Part shown: positions 11,401-25,697 of the stretch, piece by piece
How positions within the stretch are numbered: position 1 is the first letter of the stretch
How the letters are laid out: every line of letters begins with the position of its first letter
Assembly: GCA_917880885.1 (NCBI GenBank)
Contig: OU862910.1
Coordinates: 12,412,710-12,476,709 of the forward strand
Direction of reading: 5' to 3'
Length of the DNA stretch: 64,000 bases
Source of the DNA: Limnephilus marmoratus
Lineage: Eukaryota; Arthropoda; Insecta; Trichoptera; Limnephilidae
The notes under the pieces: model-generated
Told to the model about the DNA's origin: nothing
The model's input: the letters and a program-made list of their open reading frames with translations, nothing else
The model's database searches: none
Made by a program: the position numbers and the translations under genes

Positions 11401-13573
11401 TTTTAGAATTTTGTAATTGATTCGCGTATAGACCATGATTCTTAGTAAGAATCCAAAATTTAAACCGAATCAGTGCCAAACGGCCGTAGTTATGACCGAA
11501 CCCAAGTGCTTAAACGACCGACCCCAAGTGCTAAAACGACCGACCCCAAGTGTCTAAACGATGATTTCTTTAAAAATTCTTCTATCGGCAATTTTTTTGA
11601 TTGACTCGTGAACAGATCATGATTCTTGGGGAGAATCCAAAATTTCAGTCGAATTCAAGTGCTTAAACAACCGACCCCATGTGCTTAAACGACCGACCCC
11701 AAGTGTCAAATCGATGATTTCATTACCAATTCTTCAATCTGTAATATTTTTTGATTGATTCGTATACGGGCCATGATTCTTAGTAAGAATCCAAAATGTA
11801 AGCCGGGTTGGTGTCATAGGGCCAAAGTTATGACCGACCACAGGTGTTGGTACAAATCGCCCGTAAAACAATGATTTTATTCTAAATTATCATTTTCGAA
11901 TTTTGTAATTGATTCGTGTACAGACCATGATTCTTAGTAAGAATCCAAAATTTAAGCCGAATCGTTGCTAAATTGCCGAAGAGTTGACCGAACCCAAGTG
12001 TTCAAACGACCCATCCCAAGTGCGAAAACGACCGACCCCAAGTGTCTAAACGATGATTTCTTTAAAAATTCTTCTATCAGCAAATTTTTTGATTGACTCG
12101 TGAACAAATCATGATTCTTGGTAAGAATCCACAATTTCAGACGAATTGGAGCCAAAGGGCCGAAGTAATGACCGAACCCAAGTGCTGAAACGACCGACCC
12201 CAAGTGCTTAAACGACCGACCCCAAGTGTCAAATCGATGATTTCATTACCAATTCTTCAATCAGTAATTTTTTTTGATTGATTCGTGTACGGGCCATGAT
12301 TCTTAGGAAGAATCCAACCAAATTAAAGTCAGCTCGGTTTCATAGGGCCAAAGTTATTACGGACCTAAAGTGTTGGTTACGACGCACCCGTATGAAAATG
12401 ATTAAAATTTTAATTATTATTTTCGAATTTTGTAATCGATTCGTGTATAGACCATGATTCTTAGTAAGAATCCAAAATTTAAGCCGAATCGTTGCCAAAG
12501 GGCCGAAGTTATGACCGAACACAAGTGTTCAAACGACCGACCCCAAGTGCTTGAACGACCAACCCCAAGTGTCTAAACGATGATTTCTTTAAAAATTCTT
12601 CTAACGGCAATTTTTTTGATTGACTCCTGAACACACCATGATTCTTGGTAAGAATTCAAAATTTAAGCAAAATCGGTTTCAAGGGGCCGAAGTTATGAGC
12701 GAACCCAAGTGTTCAAACGACCGACCCCAAGTGCTTAAACGACCGACCCCAAGTGTCAAATCGATGATTTCATTACCAATTCTTTTTTTGATTGAATCGT
12801 GTACGGGCCATGATTCTTAGGAAGAATCCAACAAAATTTAAGTCGGCTCGGTTTCACGGGGCCAAAGTTATTACCGACCTAAAGTGTTGGTTACAAAGCG
12901 CCCGTAAAACATTGATTATTATTTTAATTATCATTTTCGAATTTTGTAATTGATTCGTGTACAGACCATGATTCTTGGTAAGAATCCAAAATTTAAGCCG
13001 AATCAGTGCCGAAGGGCCGAAGTAATGATCGAACCTAAGTGTTCAAACGACCGACTGCAAGTGCTAAAACGACCGACCCCAAGTGTCGATAGTTTCTTAA
13101 AAAATTCTTCTATCGGCTATTTTTTTGATTGACTCCTGAACACACCATGATTCTTGGTGAGAATCCAAAATTTCAGTCGAATTCAAGTGCTTAAACGACC
13201 GACCACAAGTGGTCTTAACGATGATTTCTTTAAAAATTCTTCTATCGGCTATTTTTTTGATTGACTCCTGAACACACCATGATTCATGGTAAGAATCCAA
13301 AATTTAACCGAATCGGTGCCAAAGGGCCGAAGTTATGAGCGAACCCAAGTGTTCAAACGACCGACCCCCTGGTGCTAAATCGACCGACCCCAAGTGTCAA
13401 AACGATGATTTTATTACCAATTCTTCTACCAGTAATTATTTTCGATTGATTCGTGTAAGGGCCGTGATTCTTAGGAAGAATCCAACCAAATTTAAGTCGG
13501 CTTGGTTTCATAGCGCCATAGTTATTACGGACCTTAAGTGTTGGTTACAAAGCGCCCGTATATCAATTATTAA
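8457..13573 (+). repeat. Satellite array, third block
   Basis: Satellite resumes at ATTATAGACCATGATTC and runs through the rest of module B, module A copy 2 and a 0.6-kb stretch unique to this position (about 12,759-13,396). That stretch contains several truncated monomers, in which CTCCTGAACACACCATG follows less than 100 bp after the previous unit. No gene is visible. Confidence 0.92.
11861..12758 (+). repeat. Higher-order module A, copy 2
   Basis: Second copy of the 6,900-7,797 module at a constant offset of 4,961 bp. It sits directly between module B copy 1 and the unique 12,759-13,396 stretch, giving the order A-B-A'-c-B'. Confidence 0.85.
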
Positions 13574-14052
13574 AATTTTTAATTAAATAAAGACAATATG
13601 AGCGAAACTCAATCGAAATCTGGAGACAGAAAAATCAGAAAAGCTATTGGCTCCGCTGGGACTCGAACCCAGAACCCTTTTCTTACATGGAAACAGCTCT
13701 ACCGATTAAGCTACAGAACCCATATTAATTCGGTCACTTTTAACTGTATCATACTTCGAATAAGAACTACCAACATTATCTTCAGTTACTTAACGCACAT
13801 ATTATTGGCTGCTATCTATATATATGATAACAAGATTCAACTCGAACTAAATGCAATCGAGATAGTGTCTGGATAAATTTTTATCCATTTTTATTTGTAA
13901 TACGCGACATCTATTGACTTTTTCTGCAAGTCTAGGATGAATATTTATTATTAATTTTTTAAAATTTATGAGTTAAATCTCAAATTATAAATTAAATGAA
14001 GACAATATTAGCGAAACTCAATCGAAATCTGGAGACAGATAAATCAGAAAAG
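13574..14052. mobile_element. tRNA-bearing insert in satellite, copy 2
   Basis: Carried here by the module B duplication, not by a second insertion, because both flanks match those of copy 1. It keeps the two flanking direct repeats. It differs from copy 1 by a short deletion in the AT-rich part near 13,990 and by a few substitutions. Confidence 0.75.
13648..13720 (-). tRNA. tRNA-like gene, copy 2
   Basis: Same 73-nt cloverleaf as copy 1, but with G at position 1, so all seven acceptor positions pair (GGTTCTG with CGGAGCC, two G-T wobbles) and the discriminator is A. A and B boxes are intact. The odd A at position 33 remains, so function in decoding is doubtful. Transcription by RNA polymerase III is possible from the boxes alone. 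Confidence 0.62.
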
Positions 14053-17000
14053 ATAATTATAGACCATGATTCTTAGTAAGAATCCAAAATTTAAGCCGAA
14101 TCGTTGCCAAAGGGCCGAAGTTATGACAGAACCCAAGTGTTCAAACGACCGACCCCAAGTGCTTAAACGACCGACCCCAACTCTCAAATCGATGATTTCA
14201 TTACCAATTCTTCACAATCGGTAAATTTTTTCTGAATGATTCGTGTACGGGCCATGATTTATAGGAAGTATCCTACAAAATTTAAGTCAGCTCGGTTTCA
14301 TAGGGCCAAAGTTATTAAGGACTTAGAGTGTTGGTTAGAACGCGCCCGTATGACAATGATTATAATTTTAATTATTATTTTCAAATTTTGTAATTGATTC
14401 GTGTATAGACCATGATTCTTAGTAAGAATCCAAAATTTCAGTCGAATTGGTGCCAATAGGCCGAACCCAAGTGTCAAATCAATGATTTCATTACCAATTC
14501 TTCAATCGGTAATTTTTTTTTTGATTGATTCGTGTACGGGCCATGATTCTTGGGAAGAATCCTACCATGTTAAAGTCAGCTCGGTTTCATAGGGCCAAAG
14601 TTATTACGGACCTAAAGTATTGGTTACAGTGCGCCCGTATGACAATGATTATAATTTCAATTATTATTTTCGAATTTTGTAATTGATTCGTGTATAGACC
14701 ATGATTCTTAGTAAGAATCCAAAATTTAGGCCGAATCAGTGCCAAAGGGCCGAAGTTATGAGCGAACCCAAGTGTTCAAACGACCGACCCCAGGTGCTAA
14801 ATCGACCGACCCCAAGTGTCAAAACGATGATTTCATTACCAATTCTTCTATCAGTAATTTTTTTTGATTGATTCGTGTACGGGCCGTGATTCTATGGAAG
14901 AACCAACCAAATTTAAGTCGGCTCGGTTTCATAGGGCAATAGTTATTACAGACTTTAAGTGTTGGTTACAAAGCGCCCGTATAACAATGATTATAATTTT
15001 AATTATTATTGTCGAATTTTGTAATTGATTCGTGTATAGACCATGATTCTTAGTAAGAATCCAAAATTTAAACCGAATCAGTGCCAAAGGGCCGAAGTTA
15101 TGAGCGAACCCAAGTGTTCAAACGACCGACCCCAGGTGCTAAATCGACCGACCCCAAGTGTCAAATCGATGATTTCATTACCAATTCTTCAATCGGTAAT
15201 TTTTTTTTGATTGATTCGTATACGGGCCATGATTATTAGTAAGAATCCAAAATGTAAGCCGGGTCGGTGCCATAGGGCCAAAGTAATGACCGACCACAGG
15301 TGTTGGTACAAATCGCCCGTAAAACAATGATTTTATTTTTAAATATCATTTTCGAGTTTTGTAATTGATTCGTGTACAGACCATGATTCTTAGTAAGAAT
15401 CCAAAATTTAAGCCGAATCGTTGCAAAAAGGTCGAAGTTATGACCGAACTCAAGTGTTCAAACGACCGACCCCAAGTGCTTAAACGACCGACCCCAAGTC
15501 TAAAATTGATGATTTCATTACCAATTCTTCACAATCGGTAATTTTTTTCTGAATGATTCGTGAACAGATCATGATTCTTGGTGAGAATCCAAAATTTCAG
15601 TCGAATTCAAGTGCTTAAACGACCGACCCCAAGTGCTTAAACGACCGACCCCAAGTGTCAAATCGATGATTTCATTACAAATTCTTCTATCAGTAGTTTT
15701 TTTTTGATTGATTCGTGTACGGGCCGTGATTCTTAGGAAGAATCCGACCAAATTTAAGTCGGCTCGATTTCATAGGACGATACTTATTACGGACCTAAAA
15801 TGTTGGTTACAAAGCGCCCGTATAACAATGAATAAAATTTTAATTATTATTTTCGAATTTTGTAATTGACTCGTGAACAGATCATGATTCTTGGTAGGAA
15901 TACAAAATTTCAGCCAAATTGGTTCCAAAGGGCCAAAGTTATGACCGAACCCAAGTGCTATAACGACCTACCCCAAGTGCTTAAACGACTGACCCCAAGT
16001 GTCAAATCGATGATTTCATTACCAATTCTTTTTTTTGATTGATTCGTGTACGGGCCATGATTCATAGGAAGAATCCAACAAAATTTAAGTCGGCTCGGTT
16101 TCACGGGGCCAAAGTTATTACCGACCTAAAGTGTTGGTTACAAAGCGCCCATAAAACATTGATTATTATTTTAATTATCATTTTCGAATTTTGTAATTGA
16201 TTCGTGTACGGACCATGATTCTTGGTAAGAATCCAAAATTTAAACCGAATCAGTGCGAAAGGGCCGAAGTTATGACCGAACCCAAGTGCTTAAACGACCG
16301 ACCTTAAGTGCTAAAACGACTGACCCTAAGTGTCTATTCGATGATTTCTTTAAAAATTCTTCTATCGGCAATTTATTTGATTGACTCGTGAACAGATCAT
16401 GATTCTTGGTGAGAATCCAAAATTTAAGTCGAATTCAAGTGCTTAAACGACCGACCCCAAGTGTCAAATCGATGATTTCATTACCAATTCTTCAATCGGT
16501 AATATTTTTTGATTGATTCGTATACGGGCCATGATTCTTAGTAAGAATCCAAAATGTAAGCCGGGTTGGTGTCATAGGGCCATAGTACTGACCGACCACA
16601 GGTGTTGGTACAAATCGCCCGTAAACAATGATTTTATTTTTAATTATCATTTTCGAATTTTGTAATTGATTCGTGTTCAGACCATGATTCTTAGTAAGAA
16701 TCCAAAATTTAAGCCGAATCGTTGCCAAAGGGCCGAAGTTATGACCGAACCCAAGTGTTCAAACGACCGACCCCAAGTGGTTAAACGACCGACCCCAAGT
16801 CTCAAATCGATGATTTCATTACCAATTCTTCATAATCGGTATTTTTTTTTGTGAATGATTCGTGTACGGGCCATGATTCTTAGGAAGAATCCTACCAAAT
16901 TTAAGTCAGCTCGGTTTCATAGAGCCAAAGTTATTACGGACCTAAAGTGTTGGTTACAACGCGCCCGTATGACAATGATTATAATTTTATTTATTATTTT

Positions 17001-20000
17001 AGAATTTTGTAATTGATTCGCGTATAGACCATGATTCTTAGTAAGAATCCAAAATTTAAACCGAATCAGTGCCAAACGGCCGTAGTTATGACCGAACCCA
17101 AGTGCTTAAACGACCGACCCCAAGTGCTAAAACGACCGACCCCAAGTGTCTAAACGATGATTTCTTTAAAAATTCTTCTATCGGCAATTTTTTTGATTGA
17201 CTCGTGAACAGATCATGATTCTTGGGGAGAATCCAAAATTTCAGTCGAATTCAAGTGCTTAAACAACCGACCCCATGTGCTTAAACGACCGACCCCAAGT
17301 GTCAAATCGATGATTTCATTACCAATTCTTCAATCTGTAATATTTTTTGATTGATTCGTATACGGGCCATGATTCTTAGTAAGAATCGAAAATGTAAGCC
17401 GGGTTGGTGTCATAGGGCCAAAGTTATGACCGACCACAGGTGTTGGTACAAATCGCCCGTAAAACAATGATTTTATTTTTAATTATCATTTTCGAATTTT
17501 GTAATTGATTCGTGTACAGACCATGATTCTTAGTAAGAATCCAAAATTTAAGCCAAATCGTTGCCAAAGGGCCGAAGTTATGAGCGAACCCAAGTGTTCA
17601 AACGACCGACCCCAAGTGCTTAAACGACCGACGCCATGTCTCAAATTGATGATTTCATTACCAATTCTTCACAATCGGTATTTTTTTTCTGAATGATTCG
17701 TGTACGGGCCATGATTCTTAGTAAGAATCCAAAATTTAAGCCGAATCGTTGCCAAAGGGCCGAAGTTATGACCGAACCCAAGTGTTCAAACGACCTACCC
17801 CAAGTGCTAAAACGACCGACCCCAAGTCTAAAATCGATGATTTCATTACCAATTCTTCACAATTGGTATTTTTTTTCTGAATGATTCGTGTACGGGCCAT
17901 GATTCTTAGGAAGAATCCTACCAAATTTAAGTCAGCTCGGTTTCATAGAACCAAAGTTATTACGGACCTAAAGTGTTGGTTACAACGCGCCCGTATGACA
18001 ATGATTATAATATTAACTATTATTTTCCAATTTTGTAGGTAATTTGCGTATAGACCATGATTCTTAGTAAGAATCCAAAATTTAAACCGAATCAGTGCCA
18101 AAGGGCCGAAGTTATGACCGAACCCAAGTGCTTAAACGACCGACCCCAAGTGCTAAAACGACAGACCCCAAGTGTCTAAACGATGATTTCTTTAAAAATT
18201 CTTCTATCGGCAATTTTTTTGATTGACTCGTGAACAGTTCATGATTCTTGGTGAGAATCCAAAATTTCAGTCGAATGCAAGTGCTAAAACGACCGACCCC
18301 AAGTGTGTAAAACCGATGAATTCATTACCAATTCTTCAATCGGTAATATTTTTTGATTGATTCGTATACGGGACATGATTCTTAGTAAGAATCCAAAATG
18401 TAAGCCTGGTCGGTGCCATAGGGCCAAAGTTATGACCGACCACAGGTATTGGTACGAATCGCCCGTAAAACAATGATTTTATTTTTAATTATCATTTTCG
18501 AATTTTGTAATTGATTCGTGTACAGACCATGATTCTTAGTAAGAATACAAAATTTAAGCCGAATCGTTGCCAAAGGGCCGAAGTTATGACCGAACCCAAG
18601 TGTTCAAACGACCGACCCCAAGTGATTAAACGACCGACCCCAAGTGTCAAACCGATGAATTCATTACCAATTCTTTAATCGGTAATTTTTTTGATTGATT
18701 CGTATACGGGACATGATTCTTAGTAAGAATCCAAAATGTAAGCCGGGTCGGTGCCATAGGGCCAAAGTTATGACCGACCAAAGGTGTTAGTACGAATCGC
18801 GCGTCAAACAATGATTTTATTTTTAATTATCATTTTCGAATTTTGTAATTGATTCGTGTACAGACCATGATTCTTAGTAAGAATCCAAAATTTTAGCCGA
18901 ATCGTTGCCAAAGGGCCGAAGTTATGACCGAACCCAAGTGTTCAACCGACCGACCCCAAGTGCTTAAACGACCGACCCCAAGTGTCAAATCGATGATTTC
19001 ATCACCAATTCCTCACAATCGGTAATTTTTTTTCTTATAGATTCGTGTACCGGCCATGATTCTTAGGAAGAATCCTTCCAAATTTAAGTCAGCTCGGTTT
19101 CATAGGACCAAAGTTATTACGGACCTAAAGTGTTGGTTACAAAGCGCCCGTATAACAATGAATAAAATTTTAATTATTATTTTCGAATTTTATAATTGAC
19201 TCGTGAACAGATCATGATTCTTGGTAAGAATCCAAAGTTTCAGCCAAATTGGTGCCAAAGGGCCAAAGTTATGACCAAACTCAATTGCTACAACGACCGA
19301 CCCCAAGTGGTTAATCGACCGACCCCAAGTGTCAAATCGATGATTTCATTACCAATTCTTCTATCAGTATTTTTTTTGATTGATTCGTGTACGGGCCGTG
19401 ATTCTTAGGAAGAATCCAACCAAATTTGAGTCGGCCCGGTTTCATAGGACCATAGTTATTACGGACCTAAAGTGTTGGTTACAAGGCGCCCGTATAACAA
19501 TGATTATTATTTTAATTATCATTTTCGAATTTTGTAATTGGTTCGTGTATAGATCATGATTCTTAGTAAGAATCCAAAATTTAAGCCGAATCAGTGCCAA
19601 AGGGCCGAAGTAATGACCGAACCCAAGTGTTCAAACGACCGACTCCAAGTGCTAAAACGACCGACCACAAGTGTCTAAACGATGATTTCTTTAAAAATTC
19701 TTCTATCGGCTATTTTTTTGATTGACTCCTGAACACACCCATGATTCTTGGTGAGAATCCAAAATTTCAGTCGAATTCAAGTGCTTAAACGACCTACCCC
19801 AAGTGTGTAAAATCGATGAATTCATTACCAATTCTTCAATCGGTAATATTTTTTGATTGATTCGTATACGGGACATGATTCTTAGTAAGAATCCAAAATG
19901 TAAGCCTGGTCGGTGCCATAGGGCCAAAGTTATGACCGACCACAGGTATTGGTACGAATCGCCCGTAAAACAATGATTTTATTTTTAATTATCATTTTCG

Positions 20001-22184
20001 AATTTTGTAATTGATTCGTGTACAGACCATGATTCTTAGTAAGAATCCAAAATTTAAGCCGAATCGTTGCCAAAGGGCCGAAGTTATGACCGAACCCAAG
20101 TGTTCAAACGACCGACCCCAAGTGATTAAACGACCGACCCCAAGTGTCAAATCGATGATTTCATCACCAATTCCTCACAATCGGTAATTTTTTTTCTGAT
20201 TGATTCGTGTACCGGCAATGATTCTTAGGAAGAATCCTACCAAATTTACGTCAGCTCGGTTTCATAGGGCCAAAGTTAGTACGCACCAAAATGTTGGTTT
20301 TAACGCGCCCGTATGACAATGATTTTAATTTTAATTATTATTTTCGAATTTTGTAATTGATTCGTGTATAGATCATGATTCTTAGTAAGAATCCAAAATT
20401 TAAGCCTAATTGGTGCCAAAGGGCCAAAGTTATGACCAAACCCAATTGCTACAACGACCGACCCCAAGTGGTTATACGACCGACCTGTGAAATCGATGAT
20501 TTCATTTCCAATTCTTCTATCAGTATTTTTTTGATTGATTCGTGTACGGGCCGTGATTCTTAGGAAGAATTCAAATAAATTTGAGTCGGCCCGGTTTCAT
20601 AGGACCATAGTTATTACGGACCTAAAGTGTTGGTTACAAAACGCCCTATAACAATGAATAAAATTTGAATTATTATTTTCAAATTTTGTAATTGACTCGT
20701 GAACAGATCATGATTCTTGGTAAGAATCCAAAATTTCAGCCAAATTGGTGCCAAAGGGCCAAAGTTATGACCAAACCCAATTGCTACAACGACCGACCCC
20801 AAGTGGTTAATCGACCGACCCCTAGTGTCAAATCGATGATTTCATTACCAATTCTTCTATCAGTATTTTTTTTGATTGATTCGTGTACGGGCCGTGATTC
20901 TTAGGAAGAATCCAACCAAATTTGAGTCGGCCCGGTTTCATAGGACCATAGTTATTACGGACTTAAAGTGTTGGTTACAAAGCGCCCGTATAACAATGAT
21001 TATTATTTTAATTATCATTTTCGAATTTTGTAATTGATTCGTGTATAGATCATGATTCTTAGAAAGAATCCAAAATTTAAGCCGAATCAGTGCCAAAGGG
21101 CCGAAGTTATGAGCAAACCCAAGTGTTCAAACGACCGACCCAAGGTGCTAAATCGACCGACCCCAAGTGTCAAAACGATGATTTCATTACCAATTCTTTT
21201 TTTTGATTGATTCGTGTACGGGCCATGATTCTTAGGAAGAATCCAACAAAATTTAAGTCGGCCCGGTTTCATAGGACCATAGTTATTACGGACCTAAAGT
21301 GTTGGTTACAAAGCGCCCGTATAACATTGATTATTATTTTAATTATCAATTTCGAATTTTGTAATTGATTCGTATACAGACCGACCATGATTCTTGGTAA
21401 GAATCCAAAATTTAAGCCGAATCAGTGCTAAAGGGCCGAAGTAATGACCGAACCCAACTGTTCAAACGACCGACTCCAAGTGCTAACACGACCGACCCCA
21501 AGTGTCTAAACGATGATTTCTTTAAAAATTCTTCTATCGGCTATTTTTTTGATTGACTCCTGAACACACCCATGATTCTTGGTGAGAATCCAAAATTTCA
21601 GTCGAATTCAAGTGCTTTAACGACCTACCCCAAGTGTGTAAAATCGATGATTTCATTACCAATTCTTCAATCGGTAATTTTTTTTGATTGATTCGTATAT
21701 GGGACATGATTCTTAGTAAGAATCCAAAATGTAAGCAGGGTCGGTGCCATAGGGCCAAAGTTATGAACGACCACAGGTGTTGGTACGAATCGCCCGTAAA
21801 ACAATGATTTTATTTTTAATTATCATTTTCGAATTTTGTAATTGATTCGTGTACAGACCATGATTCTTAGTAAGAAACCAAAATTTAAGCCGAATCGTTG
21901 CCAAAGGGCCGAAGTTATGACCGAACCCAAGTGTTCAAACGACCGACCCCAAGTGCTTAAACGACCGACCCCAAGTGTCAAATCGATGATTTCATCACCA
22001 ATTCCTCACAATCGGTAATTTTTTTTCTGATTGATTCGTGAACCGGCCATGATTCTTAGGAAGAATCCTACCAAATTTAAGTCAGCTCGGTTTCATAGGG
22101 CCAAAGTTAGTACGGACCAAAATGTTGGTTACAACGCGCCCGTATGACAATGATTTTAATTTTAATTATTATTTTGGAATTTTG

Positions 22185-22860
22185 TTATTGATTCGTGTAT
22201 AGATCATGATTCTTAGTAAGAATCCTAAATTTCAGCCTAATTGGTGCCAAAGGGCCAAAGTTATGACCTAACCCAATTGCTACAACGACCGACCCCAAGT
22301 GGTTATACGACCGACCCCAAGTGTCAAATCGATGATTTCATTACCAATTCTTCTATCAGTATTTTTTTTTATTGATTCGTACGGGCCGTGATTCTTAGGA
22401 AGAATCCAACCAAATTTGAGTCGGCCCGGTTTCATAGGACCATAGTTTTTACGGACCTAAAGTGTTGGTTACAAAGCGCCCGTATAACAATGAATAAAAT
22501 TTTAATTATTATTTTCGAATTTTGTTATTGATTCGTGTATAGATCATGATTCTTAGTAAGAATCCAAAATTTCAGCCTAATTGGTGCCAAAGGGCCAAAG
22601 TTATGACCTAACCCAATTGCTACAACGACCGACCCCAAGTGGTTATACGACCGACCCCAAGTGTCAAATCGATGATTTCATTACCAATTCTTCTATCAGT
22701 ATTTTTTTTTATTGATTCGTACGGGCCGTGATTCTTAGGAAGAATCCAACCAAATTTGAGTCGGCCCGGTTTCATAGGACCATAGTTATTACGGACCTTA
22801 AGTGTTGGTTACAAAGCGCCCGTAAAACAATGATTTTATTTTTAATTATCATTTTCGAAT
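22185..22860 (+). repeat. Recent dimer duplication, period about 338 bp
   Basis: Two adjacent dimers share private variants: TATGACCTAACCCAATTGC, and a deletion of TG giving ATTGATTCGTACGGGCCG. Their near identity, against more diverged neighbours, shows a recent unequal exchange at dimer scale. Confidence 0.8.
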
Positions 22861-25697
22861 TTTGTAATTGATTCGTGTACAGACCATGATTCTTAGTAAG
22901 AATCCAAAATTTAAGCCGAATCGTTGCCAAAGGGCCGAAGTTATGACCGAACCCAAGTGTTCAAACGACCGACCCCAAGTGCTTAAACGACCGACCCCAA
23001 GTGTCAAATCGATGATTTCATCACCAATTCCTCACAATCGGTAATTTTTTTTCTGATTGATTCGTGTAACGACCATGATTCTTAGGAAGAATCCTACCAA
23101 ATTTAAGTCAGCTCGGTTTCATAGGGCCAAAGTTAGTGCGGACCAAAATGTTGGTTACAACGCGCCCGTATGACAATGATTTTAATTTTAATTATTATTT
23201 TCGAATTTTGTAATTGATTCGTGTATAGATCATGATTCTTAGTAAGAAGCCAAAATTTCAGCCTAATTGGTGCCAAAGGGCCAAAGTTATGACCAAACCA
23301 AATTGCTACAACGACCGACCCCAAGTGGTTATACGACCGACCCCAAATGTCAAATCGATGATTTCATTACCAATTCTTCTATCAGTATTTTTTTTTTGAT
23401 TGATTCGTGTACGGGCCGTGATTCTTAGGAAGAATCCAACCAAATTTGAGTCGGCCCGGTTTCATAGGACCATAGTTATTACGGACCTAAAGTGTTGGTT
23501 ACAAAGCGGCCGTATAACAATGATTATTATTTTAATTATCATTTTCGAATTTTGTAATTGATTCGTGTATAGATCATGATTCTTAGTAAGAATCCAAAAT
23601 TTAAGCCGAATCAGTGCCAAAGGGCCGAAATTATGAGCGAACCCAAGTGTTCAAACGACCGACCCAAGGTGCTAAATCGACCGACCCCAAGTGTCAAAAC
23701 GATGATTTCATTACCAATTCTTTTTTTTGATTGATTCGTGTACCGGCCATGATTCTTAGGAAGAATCCTACCAAATTTAAGTCAGCTCAGTTTCATAGGG
23801 CCAAAGTTAGTTCGGACCAAAATGTTGGTTACAAAGCGCCCGTATGACAATGATTTTAATTTTAATTTTTATTTTCGAATTTTGTTATTGATTCGTGTAT
23901 AGATCATGATTCTTAGTAAGAATCCAAAATTTAAGCCTAATTGGTGCCAAAGGGCCAAAGTTATGACCAAACCCAATTGCTACAACGACCGACCCCAAGT
24001 GGTTATCCGACCGACCCCAAGTGTCAAATCGATGATTTTATTTCCAATTCTTCTATCAGTATTTTTATTGATTGATTCGTGTACGGGCCGTGATTCTTAG
24101 GAAGAATCCAACCAAATTTGAGTCGGCCCGGTTTCATAGGTCCATAGTTATTCCGGACCTAAAGTGTTGGTTACAAAGCGCCCGTATAACAATGAATAAA
24201 ATTTGAATTATTATTTTCGAATTTTGTAATTGACTCGTGAACAGATCATGATTCTTGGTAATAATCCAAAATTTCAGCCAAATTGGTGCCAAAGGGCCGA
24301 AGTTATGACCGAACCCAAGTGCAATAACGACCTACCCTAAGAGCTTAAACGACCGACCCCAAGTGTCAAATCGATGATTTCATTACAAATTCTTTTTTTT
24401 GAATGATTCGTGTACGGGCCATGATTCTTAGGAAGAATCCAACAAAATTTAAGTCGGCTCGATTTCACAGGGCAAAAGTTATTACCGACCTAAAGTGTTG
24501 GTTACAAAGCGCCCGTAAAACATTGATTATTATTTTAATTATCATTTTCGAATTTTGTAATTGATTCGTGTACAGACCATGATTCTTGGTAAGAATCCAA
24601 AATTTAAGCCGAATCAGTGCCAAAGGGCCGAAGAAATGACCGAACCCAACCATTCAAACGACCGACTCCAAGTGCTAACACGACCGACCCCAAGTGTCTA
24701 AACGATGATTTCTTTAAAAATTCTTCTATCGGCTATTTTTTTGATTGACTCCTGAACACACCCATGATTCTTGGTGAGAATCCAAAATTTCAGTCGAATT
24801 CAAGTGCTTAAACGACCTACCCCAAGTGTGTAAAATCGATGATTTCATTACCAATTCTTCAATCGGTAATTTTTTTTGATTGATTCGTATATGGGACATG
24901 ATTCTTAGTAAGAATCCAAAATGTAAGTAGGGTCGGTGCCATAGGGCCAAAGTTATGACCGACCACAGGTGTTGGTACGAATCGCCCGTAAAACAATGAT
25001 TTTATTTTTAATTATCATTTTCGAATTTTGTAATTGATTCGTGTACAGACCATGATTCTTAGTAGGAATCCAAAATTTAAGCCGAATCGTTGCCAAAGGG
25101 CCGAAGTTATGACCGAACCCAAGTGTTCAAACGACCGACCCCAAGTGCTTAAACGACCGACCCCAAGTGTCAAATCGATGATTTCATCACCAATTCCTCA
25201 CAATCGGTAATTTTTTTTCTGATTGATTCGTGTAACGGCCATGATTCTTAGGAAGAATCCTACCAAATTTAAGTCAGCTCGGTTTCATAGGGCCAAAGTT
25301 AGTACGGACCAAAATGTTGGTTACAACGCGCCCGTATGACAATGATTTTAATTTTAATTATTATTTTCGAATTTTGTAATTGATTCGTGTATAGATCATG
25401 ATTCTTAGTAAGAAGCCAAAATTTCAGCCTAATTGGTGCCAAAGGGCCAAAGTTATGACCAAACCTAAGTGCTACAACGACCGACCCCAAGTGGTTATAC
25501 GACCGACCCCAAGTGTCAAATCGATGATTTCATTACCAATTCTTCTATCAGTATTTTTTTTTGATTGATTCGTGTACGGGCCGTGATTCTTAGGAAGAAT
25601 CCAACGAAATTTGTGTCGGCCCGGTTTCATAGGACCATAGTTATTACGGACCTAAAGTGTTGGTTACAAAGCGCCCGTATAACAATGAATAAAATTT

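Larger units (their letters stand above)
7796..11878 (+). repeat. Higher-order module B, copy 1 (4.1 kb)
   Basis: This block recurs at 13,397-17,474 with an offset of 5,602 bp in the left part and 5,596 bp after the insert, so only a few bases of indel separate the copies. It includes the tRNA-bearing insert plus many satellite monomers. By eye the copies differ at scattered single bases, for example ATAGTTATT versus ATACTTATT near 10,190 and 15,783. The duplication is therefore young compared with the divergence between neighbouring monomers. Confidence 0.88.
13397..17474 (+). repeat. Higher-order module B, copy 2
   Basis: Second copy of 7,796-11,878, including the tRNA-bearing insert. The right edge is where copy 1 changes to TTCTAAATTATC while this copy keeps TTTTTAATTATC. 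Confidence 0.88.
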
